Source: Puffinus mauretanicus (lineage: Eukaryota > Chordata > Aves > Procellariiformes > Procellariidae). Taken from it: DNA of 64,000 nucleotides. The stretch is from NCBI GenBank assembly GCA_023333565.1, contig JAJKFH010003599.1, positions 310,001-374,000 of the forward strand. The letters are read 5' to 3'. Shown piece after piece: positions 12,288 through 23,090 of this stretch. A program made the position numbers and the translations under genes. Below the pieces are notes generated by a model that had not been told where the DNA came from, did no database searches, and saw only the letters and a list, made by a program, of their open reading frames with translations. Positions within the stretch are counted from its first letter, which is position 1. Each line of letters starts with the position of its first letter.

Positions 12288-12879
12288 TGTCGCCGTTTAA
12301 CCCCAGCCGGCCACTAAGCCCCACACAGCCACTCGCTCATTCCCCCCCAGTGGGAGTGGGGAGAGAATCAGAAGGGTAAAAGTGAGAAAACTCGTGGGTT
12401 GAGATAAAGACAGTTTAACAGGGAAAGCAAAGGCCGCTCACGCAAGCAAAGCAAAGCAAGGAATTCATTCACCACTTCCCGTGGCAGGCAGGTGTTCAGC
12501 CATCGCCAGGAAAGCAGGGCTCCATCACGCGTAACAGTGACTTGGGAAGACAAACGCCATCACTCCGAACATCCCCCTCTTCCATCTTCCCCCAGCTCTA
12601 TATGCTGAGCATGATGCCATATGGTATGGAATATCGCTTTGGTCAGTTGGGGTCAGCTGTCCCAGCTGTGTCCCCTCCCAGCTTCTTGTGCACCCCCAGC
12701 CTGCTCGCTGGTGGGGTGGGGTGAGGAGCAGAGAAGGCCTTGACTGTGTGTAAGCACGGCTCAGCAGTAACGAAAACATCCCTGTTTTTATCGACACTGT
12801 TTTGGTCACAAATCCAAAACGCAGCCTCATACTAGCTACTATGAAGAAAATTAACTCTATCCCAGCCAAAACCAGCACA
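12288..12879 (-). mobile_element. Solo LTR of an endogenous retrovirus, copy 2
   Basis: This 592-bp minus-strand LTR belongs to the same family as the one at 5821. The shared blocks are collinear along the whole length, including the AGTGAGAAAACTCGTGGGTT block and the AACTCTATCCCAGCCAAAACC end. Minus-strand termini are TGTGCTGG and a CGGCGACA end. Flanks are AAGTC at 12283-12287 and AGGTC at 12880-12884, a five-base target duplication with one mismatch. The minus-strand TATA region reads GCATATAGAGC. The polyadenylation hexamer has degenerated to GTTAAA. No internal retroviral sequence is attached. Confidence 0.87.
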
Positions 12880-12884
12880 AGGTC

Positions 12885-15020
12885 CTTGTGTACTTTATCA
12901 TAGCTAAGAATTATGTGGAGATGAGATGGGACTAGAGGACTGTTTTTCTGCTTTCCCCTATGGACATGGCAATAGTCTGCTGGTCAGAATGAGCTATAGA
13001 CCAGACTCCGTTTCACTTCTTTCACTTCTTGCCTTCCAAATTTTCTATTAAATATACCTCATTACTTTCCAGCCTTCCTCTCATTTTTGTTTTCATAATG
13101 CAAAGGAGAACATCCAGAACATGCCCTGATGCATGACTACTCTGAATGAGTTATCTCCACTTTCCTCCCCTCGGCTAGGTTTGAAAATTAAAGATGAGCA
13201 CACTAACTACCACAGGCAGGTGCATTTCACTGACTTGACTACCAGCCTTGCTTCTGATCTTTACATTTGCTTTTATTACCTTTCTCTATCTAATACAAGT
13301 ATAAACAGAGAGTGGTTTTAGTTTTGGGGTTGAGGATGGGAACTCTGAATTTTGTCCTTAGATCACCATTGCTTTTAAAATAGATCGGATAAACCTATTC
13401 ATCTCTCTAGGGTTTGGTATCTTCTCTAATGTCACATGCTGCCAAGCACTTAACACTCTCACAAGTATCCGAATTCCTCAAATGAAAGGCAAGACAAAAG
13501 TGAAAGCTATTTGAGTACCTATCTTACAAAGGTGTCATGATTTGAGGCTTAATCAGTGTAAGACCCTCAGACGAAAAATTGCTCAGTGTCAGTATCCTGA
13601 TTAGATTTGATCAAGCAGTTTTTTAAAATTACATACCTCATACAGAAATCAGTGATCCAAGTAAGAATTTGAAATTTTTCACCAAAGCCAGGCATAGCTT
13701 CTGTAAAAGGGAAGTTAAAATTAATTTTGAATACAGTGATATTTAAATGGTCTTTCATTGTTGATGCAGGAGGGAGTACCTGTGGCCATGTTCATTGCTG
13801 CTCTGTGGATTGTTCCCTGCTAGCACCCCAGCAAGGGCACTCCATGAGGAAGGACCCATCTCTTGATGCCTCCAGAGCCCCCACCCGCACTATCCCACAT
13901 TCCAGAAGCTGTTATGGCACTCCTAATGCTGTTCCAACACTAGCTCCTACACCAGCTCATCTGATGTCACATAATCCCAAAATGATTACAGATTGCTTCC
14001 TGACTGACAGCACGGTAGCAGAGATAAAAGGCGGATGTTGGCCAGAAAGGGCCTCCAGTCTCCTCTGTTGCTCTGCCAGGATGCTGTCTGCACTCGTACT
14101 GGCAGCATGGGTAGAACCGGGCAACAGAGGACCAGATTTGGCAGCTGGCCCAGATTATGCCAGAGCTGACCTTGCAAGTTAGTCCAAGTCTTAGCCACAA
14201 GTGACAACAATGGAACAGACAGGGAGATGCCTCCAGGTAAGGCTGACGCCAAGACCAACCCCACTCCACTCTATTATGAACAGCCCTGCGGAAAGGCTCC
14301 TCAGCCCAAGAAGTAACTTCACAAGTCAGCCGTTGGCTGAGCCCTTCTGAGAACCATGCTCCACACTGCTTGAGACGCATGGAAGTCCAGCCTGCATGCA
14401 GTCAGACCAGTCGTGGGTAAGCCGCCAGGAGCTGGCTGGAGCCACCAAACAGGGCAGAGAAACCCACCAACATCCTTGTAAATCACATGACACTATGCTC
14501 TTTCTTGCTCCTTCAGCATGCCAGCACTGCAAGCCAGATGTTGCAGAAGTGCTTGCAGGATGTTTTTTGGCAGAACGTGACATGTCCTGTCAAGGATGCT
14601 CCTTAGTATTGGGGGTCCATCAGTTCCTGTAGTATTAAGGTGTCTTCCTGCTACAGTCAAGTACCATCAAGGACTAGAAAGCACAGAAAGTCAAAGAATT
14701 TGATCTTAGGGATGCTGAGAAAGGGGGAAACACAGTGTAATCGTTTTAGCAGTGTTAACAATCTCATTCTTTGTGTTACAGCTATTTTACATCACCAGTA
14801 TATTATCAGTGCTACTCTTCACACTCTGCCATTGTGTATCCCACTGGATTTTCATACAAAAACAATTCTTTGTCCTCAACAGCAGCTTTTGTAGTGAAAA
14901 AAAGAGACCTGAAATCTGAAAACTGCTCACTTTTACCTGTCTCAAACCTGTTTTAAAAAAGGCAGAGGAAAAGGCAACTGAGCCTTCACAAAAGGCAAGC
15001 AGGTGGCCAGCAGTTGATAT
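12885..15020. other. Gene-free stretch with a GC-richer middle, content unrecognised
   Basis: The part from about 13760 to 14640 is visibly richer in G and C than its flanks and contains long frames on both strands (151 codons plus, 137 and 92 codons minus), none with a domain I recognise. Nearby splice or promoter signals are not convincing. It could be an old repeat or a decayed retrocopy. I cannot assign it. Confidence 0.4.
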
Positions 15021-15025
15021 ATCTG

Positions 15026-15603
15026 TGTCGTGGTTTAACCCCAGCGGCAACTAAGCCCCACACAGCCGCCCGCTCACTCCCCCCCGGTGGGAGAGGGGAG
15101 AGAATCAGAAGGGTAAAAGTGAGAAAACTCGTGGGTTGAGATAAAGACAGTTTAACAGGTAAAGCAAAAGCCACGCATACAAGCGAAGCAAAACAAGGAA
15201 TTCATTCACTGCTTCCCATCGGCAGGCAGGAGTTCAGCCATCTCCAGGAAAGCAGGGCTCCGTCACACATAACGGTGACTTGGGAAGACAAAACGCCATC
15301 ACTTCGAAAGCCCACCCCCTTCCTTCTTCCTCCCCCAGCTTTGCATGCTGAGCATGACGCCATATGGTATGGAATACCCCGTTGGCCAGTTGGGGTCAGC
15401 TGTCCTGGCTGTGCCCCCTCCCAACTTCTTGTGCACCTGGCCAAGCATGGGAAGCTGAAAAGTCCTTGACCACTGTAAGCACTACTTAACAACAACTAAA
15501 CCATCAGTGTGTTATCAACATTATTCTTATACTAAATCCAAAACACAGCACAATACCAACTGCTAAGAAGAAAATTAATTTTATCCCAGCTGAAACCAGG
15601 ACA
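15026..15603 (-). mobile_element. Solo LTR of an endogenous retrovirus, copy 3
   Basis: This is a 578-bp minus-strand LTR of the same family as the copies at 5821 and 12288. On the minus strand it starts TGTCCTGGTTTCAGCTGGGA and ends TTAAACCACGACA, the best preserved inverted ends of the three. The middle is shortened relative to the others, near the LTR part that reads CTTGTGCACCTGGCC on the plus strand. The minus-strand TATA region reads GCATGCAAAGC and the polyadenylation hexamer reads GTTAAA. I could not see a clear target duplication: the flanks are ATCTG and ATACT. No internal region is present. Confidence 0.86.
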
Positions 15604-17324
15604 ATACTGGTCCAACCTAAGAACTGGATTTATTTTGTTCTTTATGCACTTCTCAGTTAACATGTCAAGCCACTGTGGCTCTTGTGCTTTTTGTGCATAA
15701 GACCTGCTTCTAGTCTAATATTTTTCTTTTCTTCTTGTTTTTTTTTTTAAGGCAGATCACAAGCTTTTAAAGATAATAACCATCATCTAATCTTCAAACT
15801 CCTTTCTCCCATCCTCCACTCATATTTTATGAAAATTTTGTCTCAGCTGAAGGTATTCTGGGTATTTTGTATATAATGCAAGTGTAATGTCATTTTAATG
15901 AATGCTTGTACAGTACTGGTCCTTTAGTTAAATTATGTAAAAAACAGGTGCATTGGACATGGGTAATAGGAAAATAAGTTTGTTTCAGGAGCCTAATTGC
16001 TATGCTGATGACTGTAACAATACTGGCAGGCATTTGCTGATTTTTTTGAGTAGGATAATTTTTGCAGTGAAGAAATACTGGAAACAGATTCCAGGTATTC
16101 TTCCACTGCAATTTGTTGGGTTTTATTTATTTATTCCAAATATGTGGGTCTCATTTACTTAGATCAGAGACAGCCAAATTTGCAGATAGCTGCAGAAAGC
16201 CCAGTAAATAGGCTTTCTTCTTTGCCACTATTGGTCACAGTTCATTTTTAGCCCAAGTCTGTTTTTTTGACCATTTTCTATTTGTCCTGCATGTTCTGTT
16301 TGAAATATCTTACAACCTAGAGGCACTCTACCACACACAGTTGATCTAATTCAGAAAGTCTTTGCTACCCGTTACCCTCATGTGCCGATACTAAGCAATG
16401 CAAAATAATTCCTGACAAACATGAGTATTCTTCTACCACAGCTTGTACCTTAATCAAGCAAAGTCAGCGAAAGGCTCTGCTTGACTTCAACGTGCTTTGG
16501 CTCAGATTTGCAGAGCCTGGTGTTTAAAGGTATTCAGGTGCCTAAGGGAGCAGGAAGCACCTTGGGGATTTCCCAATTGTCATAAAAATATGGTCCAAGG
16601 CCCAGATGATTCACTAACAATTCCTTCAGCAATGTTGTAACTGGCAGTATAGATTACATTCATGCTTAATCCTTGGTGTTAGATATGTTGCAATGAGTAT
16701 CAGTACAAATGACAAGAATCCATACCCATGTAGGTATCTTCTGAATTAACACCTTTAACTTAACAGTGTCCAGCTAAACTAACAGAACCAGACTTAGGGA
16801 AATACAAGGCTGGACGTTGCATAATTGTCTTATAATTGAAGGGCAGTTTCAACAATCGAAGGCTTCCATTTTGCATTCTGTACTTCTGAATGCTGAGCCA
16901 AAACAGCATGCACGGTTTCATTGACATAATATTACCTATCATCCAAGACTAAAGCTTATTCACTTACTATTAAAAACGGATTAAATTACTAGGAGCGTTG
17001 AGCAGCACTCTATTCAACAGTATTCTCTACTATTCTTGCTAGAAATTTGCTTCCACAGTAACTACTTTATGCATCTGTGGTAAATGGGAACTGATATTTC
17101 AGTTTAACAAAAACTCTTTGTTATGATGCACAACTGTTATTAATGGATTACACTTTTAATCCACTTTGTCACATAAATAGAAAATCTATGGTTTGATAGG
17201 ATTAAGCATTTATCAAAGATTCTTTTTTATTATTAGTGCTTTTCAAACATAGAGTTATTTTCTACAGAATTTGTTTTTGTAGTAGTAAGTGTTTTAACTT
17301 CTTCAAAATAAATGTTTGTTTTGG

Positions 17325-17425
17325 AATTTAAAGCCAGGCAGTTCCTGCTTTCCCAACAGATCGGTGACTCACTCATACTCCCATTAACTTCAATGGGAAG
17401 AGGAGCATGGCCCAAGAAAATAACC
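17325..17425 (+). repeat. Old amniote interspersed repeat fragment
   Basis: The near-palindromic block TCCCATTAACTTCAATGGGA at about 17380-17399, followed by a GAGCATGGCCCAAG segment, resembles a degraded amniote repeat. In that repeat a CCCATTGACTTCAATGGG block precedes a GGCCC segment. I cannot name the family with confidence. Confidence 0.4.
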
Positions 17426-18234
17426 TGTAAAAAACCAAATCTATATTCTGTCAACCCAATAGCCATTAAAGGAATTAATTACAAATCTCAGAATTGAGGA
17501 CAATTGAAGTGACATAGCACATAAAGATATCTTTAATAATTATCTTGACAATTTCTAATCACATTTAAATTCCTGTAAAGTTATCAAAACATTTGAGTAA
17601 TCTGAGCTTGAGATGTTTTCTATTTACTCAGAATTCAAAGAGCTCCTTTCAAGTGAAAGGTAGAAACAGCTTTGAAGAGAGATGACAAAGGAGTGAGGGA
17701 AACCCTAAACAAATCATACTTCTGATTTAGGTATTATGTCCTTAATGTAATCTTCCACATTTCTCATATTTCTCACAGACTTTAAACAACACATTCAGTA
17801 TTGATCTGAGAGCAAAATAGTCATAAAACATTTTTTCTGAATACTATCTTAAGCATAAATTGTAAAATGACTGTATATTTTACCTGTTTGAAATGTATGG
17901 CTCTACAGCTCGCCTTCTAGGCTCTACACCATGCCATCAGAAATTATTTGCAACATTCACAAAGACTTCCTCATCCCCGCTCCCACTGACAGAAAAGATA
18001 TACTATTCATTATTTTGATGCAAATGAGGGAACAGTTAATCATCTGCTTTAAAAACAAGGTCCCCGGCCTTATTTAATTCCTTAAACCAGCAAACCATGT
18101 ATTTGTATTTATACAAATTGATCTCGCCATTGTCATGTTCAAAACAAAACATATACTAAAAGCACCAGTGAATTCTGGCCTATATGCCCTTTCCTCTTCT
18201 GTTTGTTTGCACTCAGATAATTTTTAGACTTTGA

Positions 18235-18325
18235 CTTTTCTGTCTTTTCTCCCAGCCACAATCCTACTAGCTTCAACAGGCTTGCCCATATTAATAAAGA
18301 AGGCAGAATTAGCCCTTAATTGGTA
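18235..18325 (+). repeat. Second fragment of the same old repeat type
   Basis: The order AATCCTACTAGCTTCAACAG, then CTTGCCCAT, then GGCAGAATTAGCCC parallels the fragment at 17325 with more substitutions. This suggests another copy of the same ancient family. The assignment rests on pattern recognition only. Confidence 0.33.
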
Positions 18326-19205
18326 ATGGAGCCCAAGGTGTTGCAAAACCAGCACATACTATTAAAAGCACTAGAAGTTAAAAAACGTAGTAGGAATACA
18401 ACTTTGAACTGGATTAGGTGGTCATCTCAATGCAATTCTCAAGGCTCTATAGCAATAAAAATGCTAAATATCCCTAATGAGTACTCCACTGCTTTTAAAC
18501 ATGCAAGAACAAAAATACTGAATGGAAAATATTAATTGGCCTCAACATGAAGACAAAAAGATTATTGATCCTAAAAGCAATATTTTTTTGGAATCTGCTC
18601 AGTAATATGACCATAAAAAGCAATCTGCTGAGAAAACAAAGGACAACAAAGCTCTGCTGAGCAGTAGCTTAGAAAGTAAAATATTTTTAAAATTGATTGC
18701 ATAAAGAAAGACAATGTAAGAAAGACAATAATAATCACAAAAATGTGGAAGAACTGAAGGATGTTTTGAATTGAAGACAATGCTTTAGACTTAAGGTTCT
18801 AAAAGTGAAATATCCTTACCCTACTTTACAGAAAACAAGCGCAGTACATAAGCAAAAAAATACACAGGCTGTGTTATTCTAAACCTACGCTGTATCATGG
18901 CAAAGTTTAATTGTTCTTAGTTGTCAGTCATCATGAAAATTGGTTTGAGAATAGCAAATATATTTGCAGAACTGACTGGTTAAGTTTGTCTTTGATTTCC
19001 AGGAGTTTTGGGGAAGTTCCCATCTAAGAATTCACATCATCACATGGTGAAATAAGATAAAGCACTTGACACTTTGAATTTCACTACTAGAAAGTCCCTC
19101 TGGAGAGTCCACATGATGTGCATTATTCATATTTTCAGATTTTGGGCATCAGGCTTACTTCATATGACAGCGTGGGCTACATGTTGATCACACTGTACTG
19201 TTAGC

Positions 19206-19310
19206 CGAGAAACTTGCTGTGTGACTTCAGGGTGCTCATTTCCCTCTCTGTGGAACAGCACCGCTTACTCAGACTGAAACAGGAGGAGAATAAAGCACTG
19301 TGCATGAAAG
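19206..19310 (+). repeat. Probable MIR relic
   Basis: The string CTTGCTGTGTGACTTCAGGG followed by TGCTCATTTCCCTCTCTGTGG follows the MIR 5' core (in the family, GCTGTGTGACCTTGGGCAAG then TCACTT...CTCTCTG). The downstream AATAAAGCACTGTGCATGAAAG resembles the MIR tail. It is more decayed than the copy at 4686. Confidence 0.45.
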
Positions 19311-19639
19311 CACTGTTTCTGGATTACATTACTTTGACGAGGAATCTTTTTAACCTTTAGGGCAGCTGACTTCAGAAGTGCCGAATGATCCCTCCTTTGC
19401 CCTTCAGCGCATTTCTTCATGCAACGAAGAGTGTCGTGAGCTCCTTTCCTTTCCCTGTACCCAATCCTCTGCTAAATTCGTTAAATCAGATAATCTGATT
19501 GTTATTGATTCATTTTTTTCATTTTGACTAGGGAGAGGATAACACAGGACCCATCACATTTCTACGGCATTGTTAATTTTTTTTTAGCTTTTGATGTGAA
19601 ATACCGGCATCCAACATGCACCCTGAGCACAGAACCAGA
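19311..19639. other. Sequence just upstream of the CpG island
   Basis: This is AT-rich DNA leading into the island. It contains no recognised repeat and no TATA-box-like element close to the island edge that I would trust. Confidence 0.45.
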
Positions 19640-19901
19640 AACGGAGCCCGCGCACCGAGCAGATGCAACGGAGGGGTGGGTGAAGGGGGGGTCTCCTTGC
19701 CCCGCACGCCCGCCAGCCCCGCCGCCCAGGCCCCCTCTCTGCGGCCCCTCGCTTTCACGGCGCCGCCCGTCGCTCAGCGGGCCCCCGGCCGGGGCTGCAT
19801 CCCCGGCGGCAGGGGCGGCTGCAGCCCGGCGGGGCGGCGGCTGGGGCTGCCCGCGGGGCTTCCCCCCGCCCCGCTGCCTGCGCGCCGTGTGGCGGGACGG
19901 C

Positions 19902-19911
19902 GGGGGCGGGC
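19902..19911 (+). promoter_or_regulatory. GC box (Sp1-type)
   Basis: A GGGGGCGGGC string lies within the island about 350 bp upstream of the start codon. It fits the Sp1/KLF consensus GGGGCGGGG-like core. It is one of several in the island and its use is inferred. Confidence 0.4.
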
Positions 19912-20255
19912 GTATGGGGGGGCCGGGCCAGCGCCGCCACTGCCGCCGCCGCCCGGCTCCGCCTCTGCCGCCGCAGCTCTCAGTCCTGGAGCGCCGCTCG
20001 GCTGCCAGAGGGAAGCCGCCACCTGCTCCGGTGCGGAGTCGCTCCTCGCTGCCGGCCGAGAGGGAGAGCGGCCGCCCCGCCGCCCGCGCCCGGGAAGTTA
20101 CCGCTCCTCCCGCCGCTGGGGGATAGCTGCCGCCGCCGCCTCCCGGCCTCGGAGGGGAGAAGTCGCCGCCCCGCTCCGCTGCGAGAGGGAAGAGCCCCCG
20201 CGGGCGCGTCGCTCCGCTCCGCCGCTGCCTCCCGGTCCCGCCGCGGGCAGGCGGG

Positions 20256-20361
20256 ATGATGGAGCCCCCCGCCGCCGCCGCCGCCTGCGCCTCCTGCCGC
20301 CGCCGCCCGCTGCCGCCGCCGCTGCTCTGCCTCCTGCTCGCAGCCCTCTGCCTGCCGCCAG
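20256..20361 (+). CDS. First coding exon: signal peptide of an unidentified secreted or membrane protein
   Basis: The exon encodes 35 codons plus one base and ends CCAG|GTGAGC, a strong splice donor, leaving phase 1. The peptide begins MMEPP, has five alanines (6-10), a basic RRR at 15-17, a proline-rich turn, and a hydrophobic core LLCLLLAALCL at 23-33, ending LPP. That is the layout of a cleaved secretory signal peptide. Two ATGs are adjacent. The second, at 20259, has A at -3 and G at +4 and is the better Kozak start; the first has G at -3 and A at +4. The exon sits centrally in the CpG island. I do not recognise the gene: signal peptides are poorly conserved and little mature sequence is available. 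Candidate exon 2 lies at 57480. Confidence 0.72.
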
Positions 20362-22778
20362 GTGAGCGCCCGCCCGCGGAAAGGGGCGACCGCCACCGCG
20401 CCGTCCCGACCGCGCGTAACTTGGCGGAGGGGAGGCCGGGGCCGCAGGTGGCGGTGCCCCCCCGCGGCTCGCTGCTGCCGGCGGGGCCGCCCGCCCGCCC
20501 GCCCTTCACCGGAGCGCCCCGACACCTACCGCGGGGTCTCTGCGTGACGGTGAGGCGGGGGTCGCTCCCGGCCGTTGGTGCCCTCCGCATCCCGTTTCGC
20601 CTCGGCAAGGAGCGGGCGGGGGTTGGTCCTCTCCTGCCCCCGCCGCCGGCCCCCGGGGAAGGCGGCGGAGGGCGGCCGGCGGGGCGGGCTGATGCCGCCT
20701 CTCCTGAGGGAGAGGCATGAGCTGCCCCAGCGGTGAGGGGGGCTGAGAGGTGGCCGTCCCGCCTTTCCCCTTTGGAAGCGGCGGTGGGGTCCCTCCGGGG
20801 CGTTGTCACCGGCCGCCGGGCAGCGGACGGGCAGGGGCGGCGGGCACTGCCCCCGGGGCGGGAGAGCCGGGGCTCGGCGCGGCGCGCGTTTCCCTTCCAG
20901 GCTGAGCGGCACGTCGCCACAGCGAGCCGCCGCCAACTTCGGCGGTTCAGCCGCTTCTCCCCTCCCCGTCTTCAGCGCCGCCCGTGGCGGTGCCCGGCTG
21001 CCCGCGGAGCCGACGGCTGCCCGCCTTTTTCCTGCTGCCGGGGGACTGGCGCTGGCCGCGGGCTGGTGGGTGCCCGGGGAACGCCGTCGGCGTGGTGCCG
21101 TCCGGCAGCCAGCCGGGCGGGGAGCGGCGGGGAGCAGCCCCGCCGTCGTCTCCCCTGCGCGGGCAGGCGGCTGGGGCAGCTCGGGTCCCGCGAGTGGTGG
21201 CAGCCCTGCGTGGGATGACGCTGCTCCGGCGGATCGGGTTCGCGTGGGTAACTTCTCTTCCCGCCCCGCCTCCGTAGGAGCACTCTGAGGCGTTAGGGAA
21301 GTGGGAAGGCGCAGGGGGTGCTAAGTACCCTAATTGTTCTGGGAATATTTTGGCCATGAGGTGTTTGTAGGCTTTATTTTGTAAATATTGAGCGTGAAAG
21401 TGAAGTCTGAGGGAAAAGCTGTGAAGTGAGGAGTTCCGCATTCAGCGCGGAGACCGTCTCGTTATTTTTGTAGAAAGAGCGTCAGCCTGTGGTAGCATTT
21501 TGCATTGCTTTAAGAAATGGCTTTGCCTTTATGTGCCTGCCTGTGCAACGGCGGAGGGTTTGCAGAAGTGTTGGAGTTGGTGGTTTTTCATTCCTGGCCT
21601 CTGCCTTGTCATGACGTGCTCTCCGGTTAACCATTTACAGGCAGTGTGTTCTCATCGGAACGGAAGATAAGAACAGATCTTTTTCAACAGCGATATATTT
21701 ATGTTTATTTTGCGCAAGCTTTAGTTAAGTAGAAAACGAGCTACACCAATACAGTAAGGCTGCCGAAGCTTTAATTTCAGCTAGAATAGTAAAAAAGCTC
21801 CACAGAACCAAAAGCAGTATCGGAATCATAAGCAATATGTCAGGCTGTTCTGCTAGCTTTTACTTTGGCAAATAGAGTGTGTAACCACTGTAAGATGTAA
21901 AAAATATCAGTCTCAGCGGCAGTTTACAAAGAATGCTGGTTTCTGTGATGTAGAGAAAGTCTTCAGGAAAGATTGTTCGTTTTATGAAATCTTAAAGGCA
22001 TGTGGAGTATCCAGAGATATAAGCACATCAGCTTCTAAGAAGCAAGACTTGGCCCCTGTGGAGAGATTTATCCTAGTAAATACAAAGTGATCTTGCTGAT
22101 TGTGTGACTGTCTACAATTTTCCCATCGAAGGAAACCTGAAATCATAAAATACTTTATCTCGAGGGTTGTGTTGATGGAGGTCTATAAAAAGTTGGTACT
22201 TGACCACCTATGATCTAAATAGGTTGGAGGTAAAACCGTTTACCAGTTTTTTCTGCTCTTCATTTCTTCCTTGCCCCCTCAAGGAGAAGCTGAGGCTAAC
22301 TGTTCAGAGTGCAGGCAAATACATGGGAGGAGAAACCAGCTCCACCTCACCTTAGAAACTTTCCCTCCAGTACTGAAAATGCCTGGAACGCCTAATGAGA
22401 TTTAAGCCTCTAGTTCTCAGTTTATTCTGCAGAGTATAAAAGATACTTAACTATAAAAATATCTATAAAAAGGTCTTGATATTACTCTGCACTTCACATT
22501 TCTTTCTCCTTGCTATCTCAGCTATTTTTGATGATAAATAATTTGCTATCATCTACAACAAATTTTGGATATATTACTCTATTGTGGTGCTTGGCTTTTG
22601 GGAGTTCCATTTCAGGTTTGCATATAGAAAGCAATAGATAAGCTATTAAAAGCATATTAAAAGTTGATGTGCTTCAGGCGTAGATCTCTCCAGCAATATT
22701 CAAGCTGATTGGGGGTCCCTATGAGAAATTTTGAGTTTCTTTCTTCACAGAATAAACTGCCTAGGAAGATATCAATTT

Positions 22779-22800
22779 AAAAAAAAAAAAAAAAAAAAAA
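22779..22800. repeat. Poly(A) run, 22 bases
   Basis: An uninterrupted run of A is followed at once by a G-rich GGAGGGGG string. No retroposon body is recognisable upstream, so this is a simple repeat and not a retrocopy tail. Its length is prone to sequencing and polymerase error. Confidence 0.9.
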
Positions 22801-23019
22801 GGAGGGGGTCCCAGTCTGCATTTGGTACTAGGAGACTAACTCTAGGTTAGAATAAATGAGAATACCAATTAAAATCTCATACTTTTCTAGAGGAAATGAC
22901 TGTATGTGAAAAGGAAGTCAACTTTTAATCAGGTGCTAATCCTCGTTACAGTAAAGCTTCTCCCTCCCCCCACTTTCTGGTGAATTATAACCGAGAAGCT
23001 CAGTGTCTCTCATACTCTG

Positions 23020-23090
23020 TTTTATTACTAAAGACTTTATTACTTTATTATTACTATTACTATATTACTTATTATTACTAAAGACTTGCC
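23020..23090. repeat. Imperfect TTA-rich tandem tract
   Basis: Interrupted TTA/TTAC triplets are flanked by two copies of TTACTAAAGACTT (near 23026 and 23076). This suggests local duplication with slippage between them. Confidence 0.7.

Larger units (their letters stand above)
15604..19205. other. Gene-free AT-rich intergenic DNA with old repeat traces
   Basis: No gene was seen. Two short segments near 17325 and 18235 resemble one ancient amniote repeat and are listed separately. Otherwise the stretch is AT-rich with short chance frames. Confidence 0.5.
19640..21285 (+). promoter_or_regulatory. CpG-island promoter region
   Basis: Composition changes abruptly from AT-rich to very GC-rich with dense CpG at about 19640 and falls back at about 21285. 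This is the only such block in the window. It surrounds the first coding exon at 20256 and contains many GC-box-like strings. CpG islands of this size in birds mark TATA-less promoters. The transcription start should lie in the 19.7-20.25 kb part, but the exact point cannot be read from the sequence. Long open frames on both strands inside the island follow from the lack of AT-rich stop codons and are not genes. Minus-strand (divergent) transcription is possible but unsupported. Confidence 0.85.

Noticed and set aside
5650..15610. A provirus bounded by two of the LTRs, with the CR1 as its interior
   Set aside because: Copies 1 and 2 carry their own target duplications, the intervening DNA holds no retroviral genes, and the CR1 is an independent LINE insertion.
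19616..20365. A 249-codon plus-strand frame overlapping exon 1
   Set aside because: It uses another frame, reads as low-complexity Pro/Ala/Arg, and runs through the splice donor of the signal-peptide exon. It is probably a by-product of composition.
19562..20920. A 452-codon minus-strand open frame across the CpG island
   Set aside because: It is rich in Arg, Gly, Pro and Ala, as expected when GC-rich DNA lacks stop codons. It has no domain, and overlapping long frames exist on both strands. The signal-peptide exon on the plus strand explains the island better.
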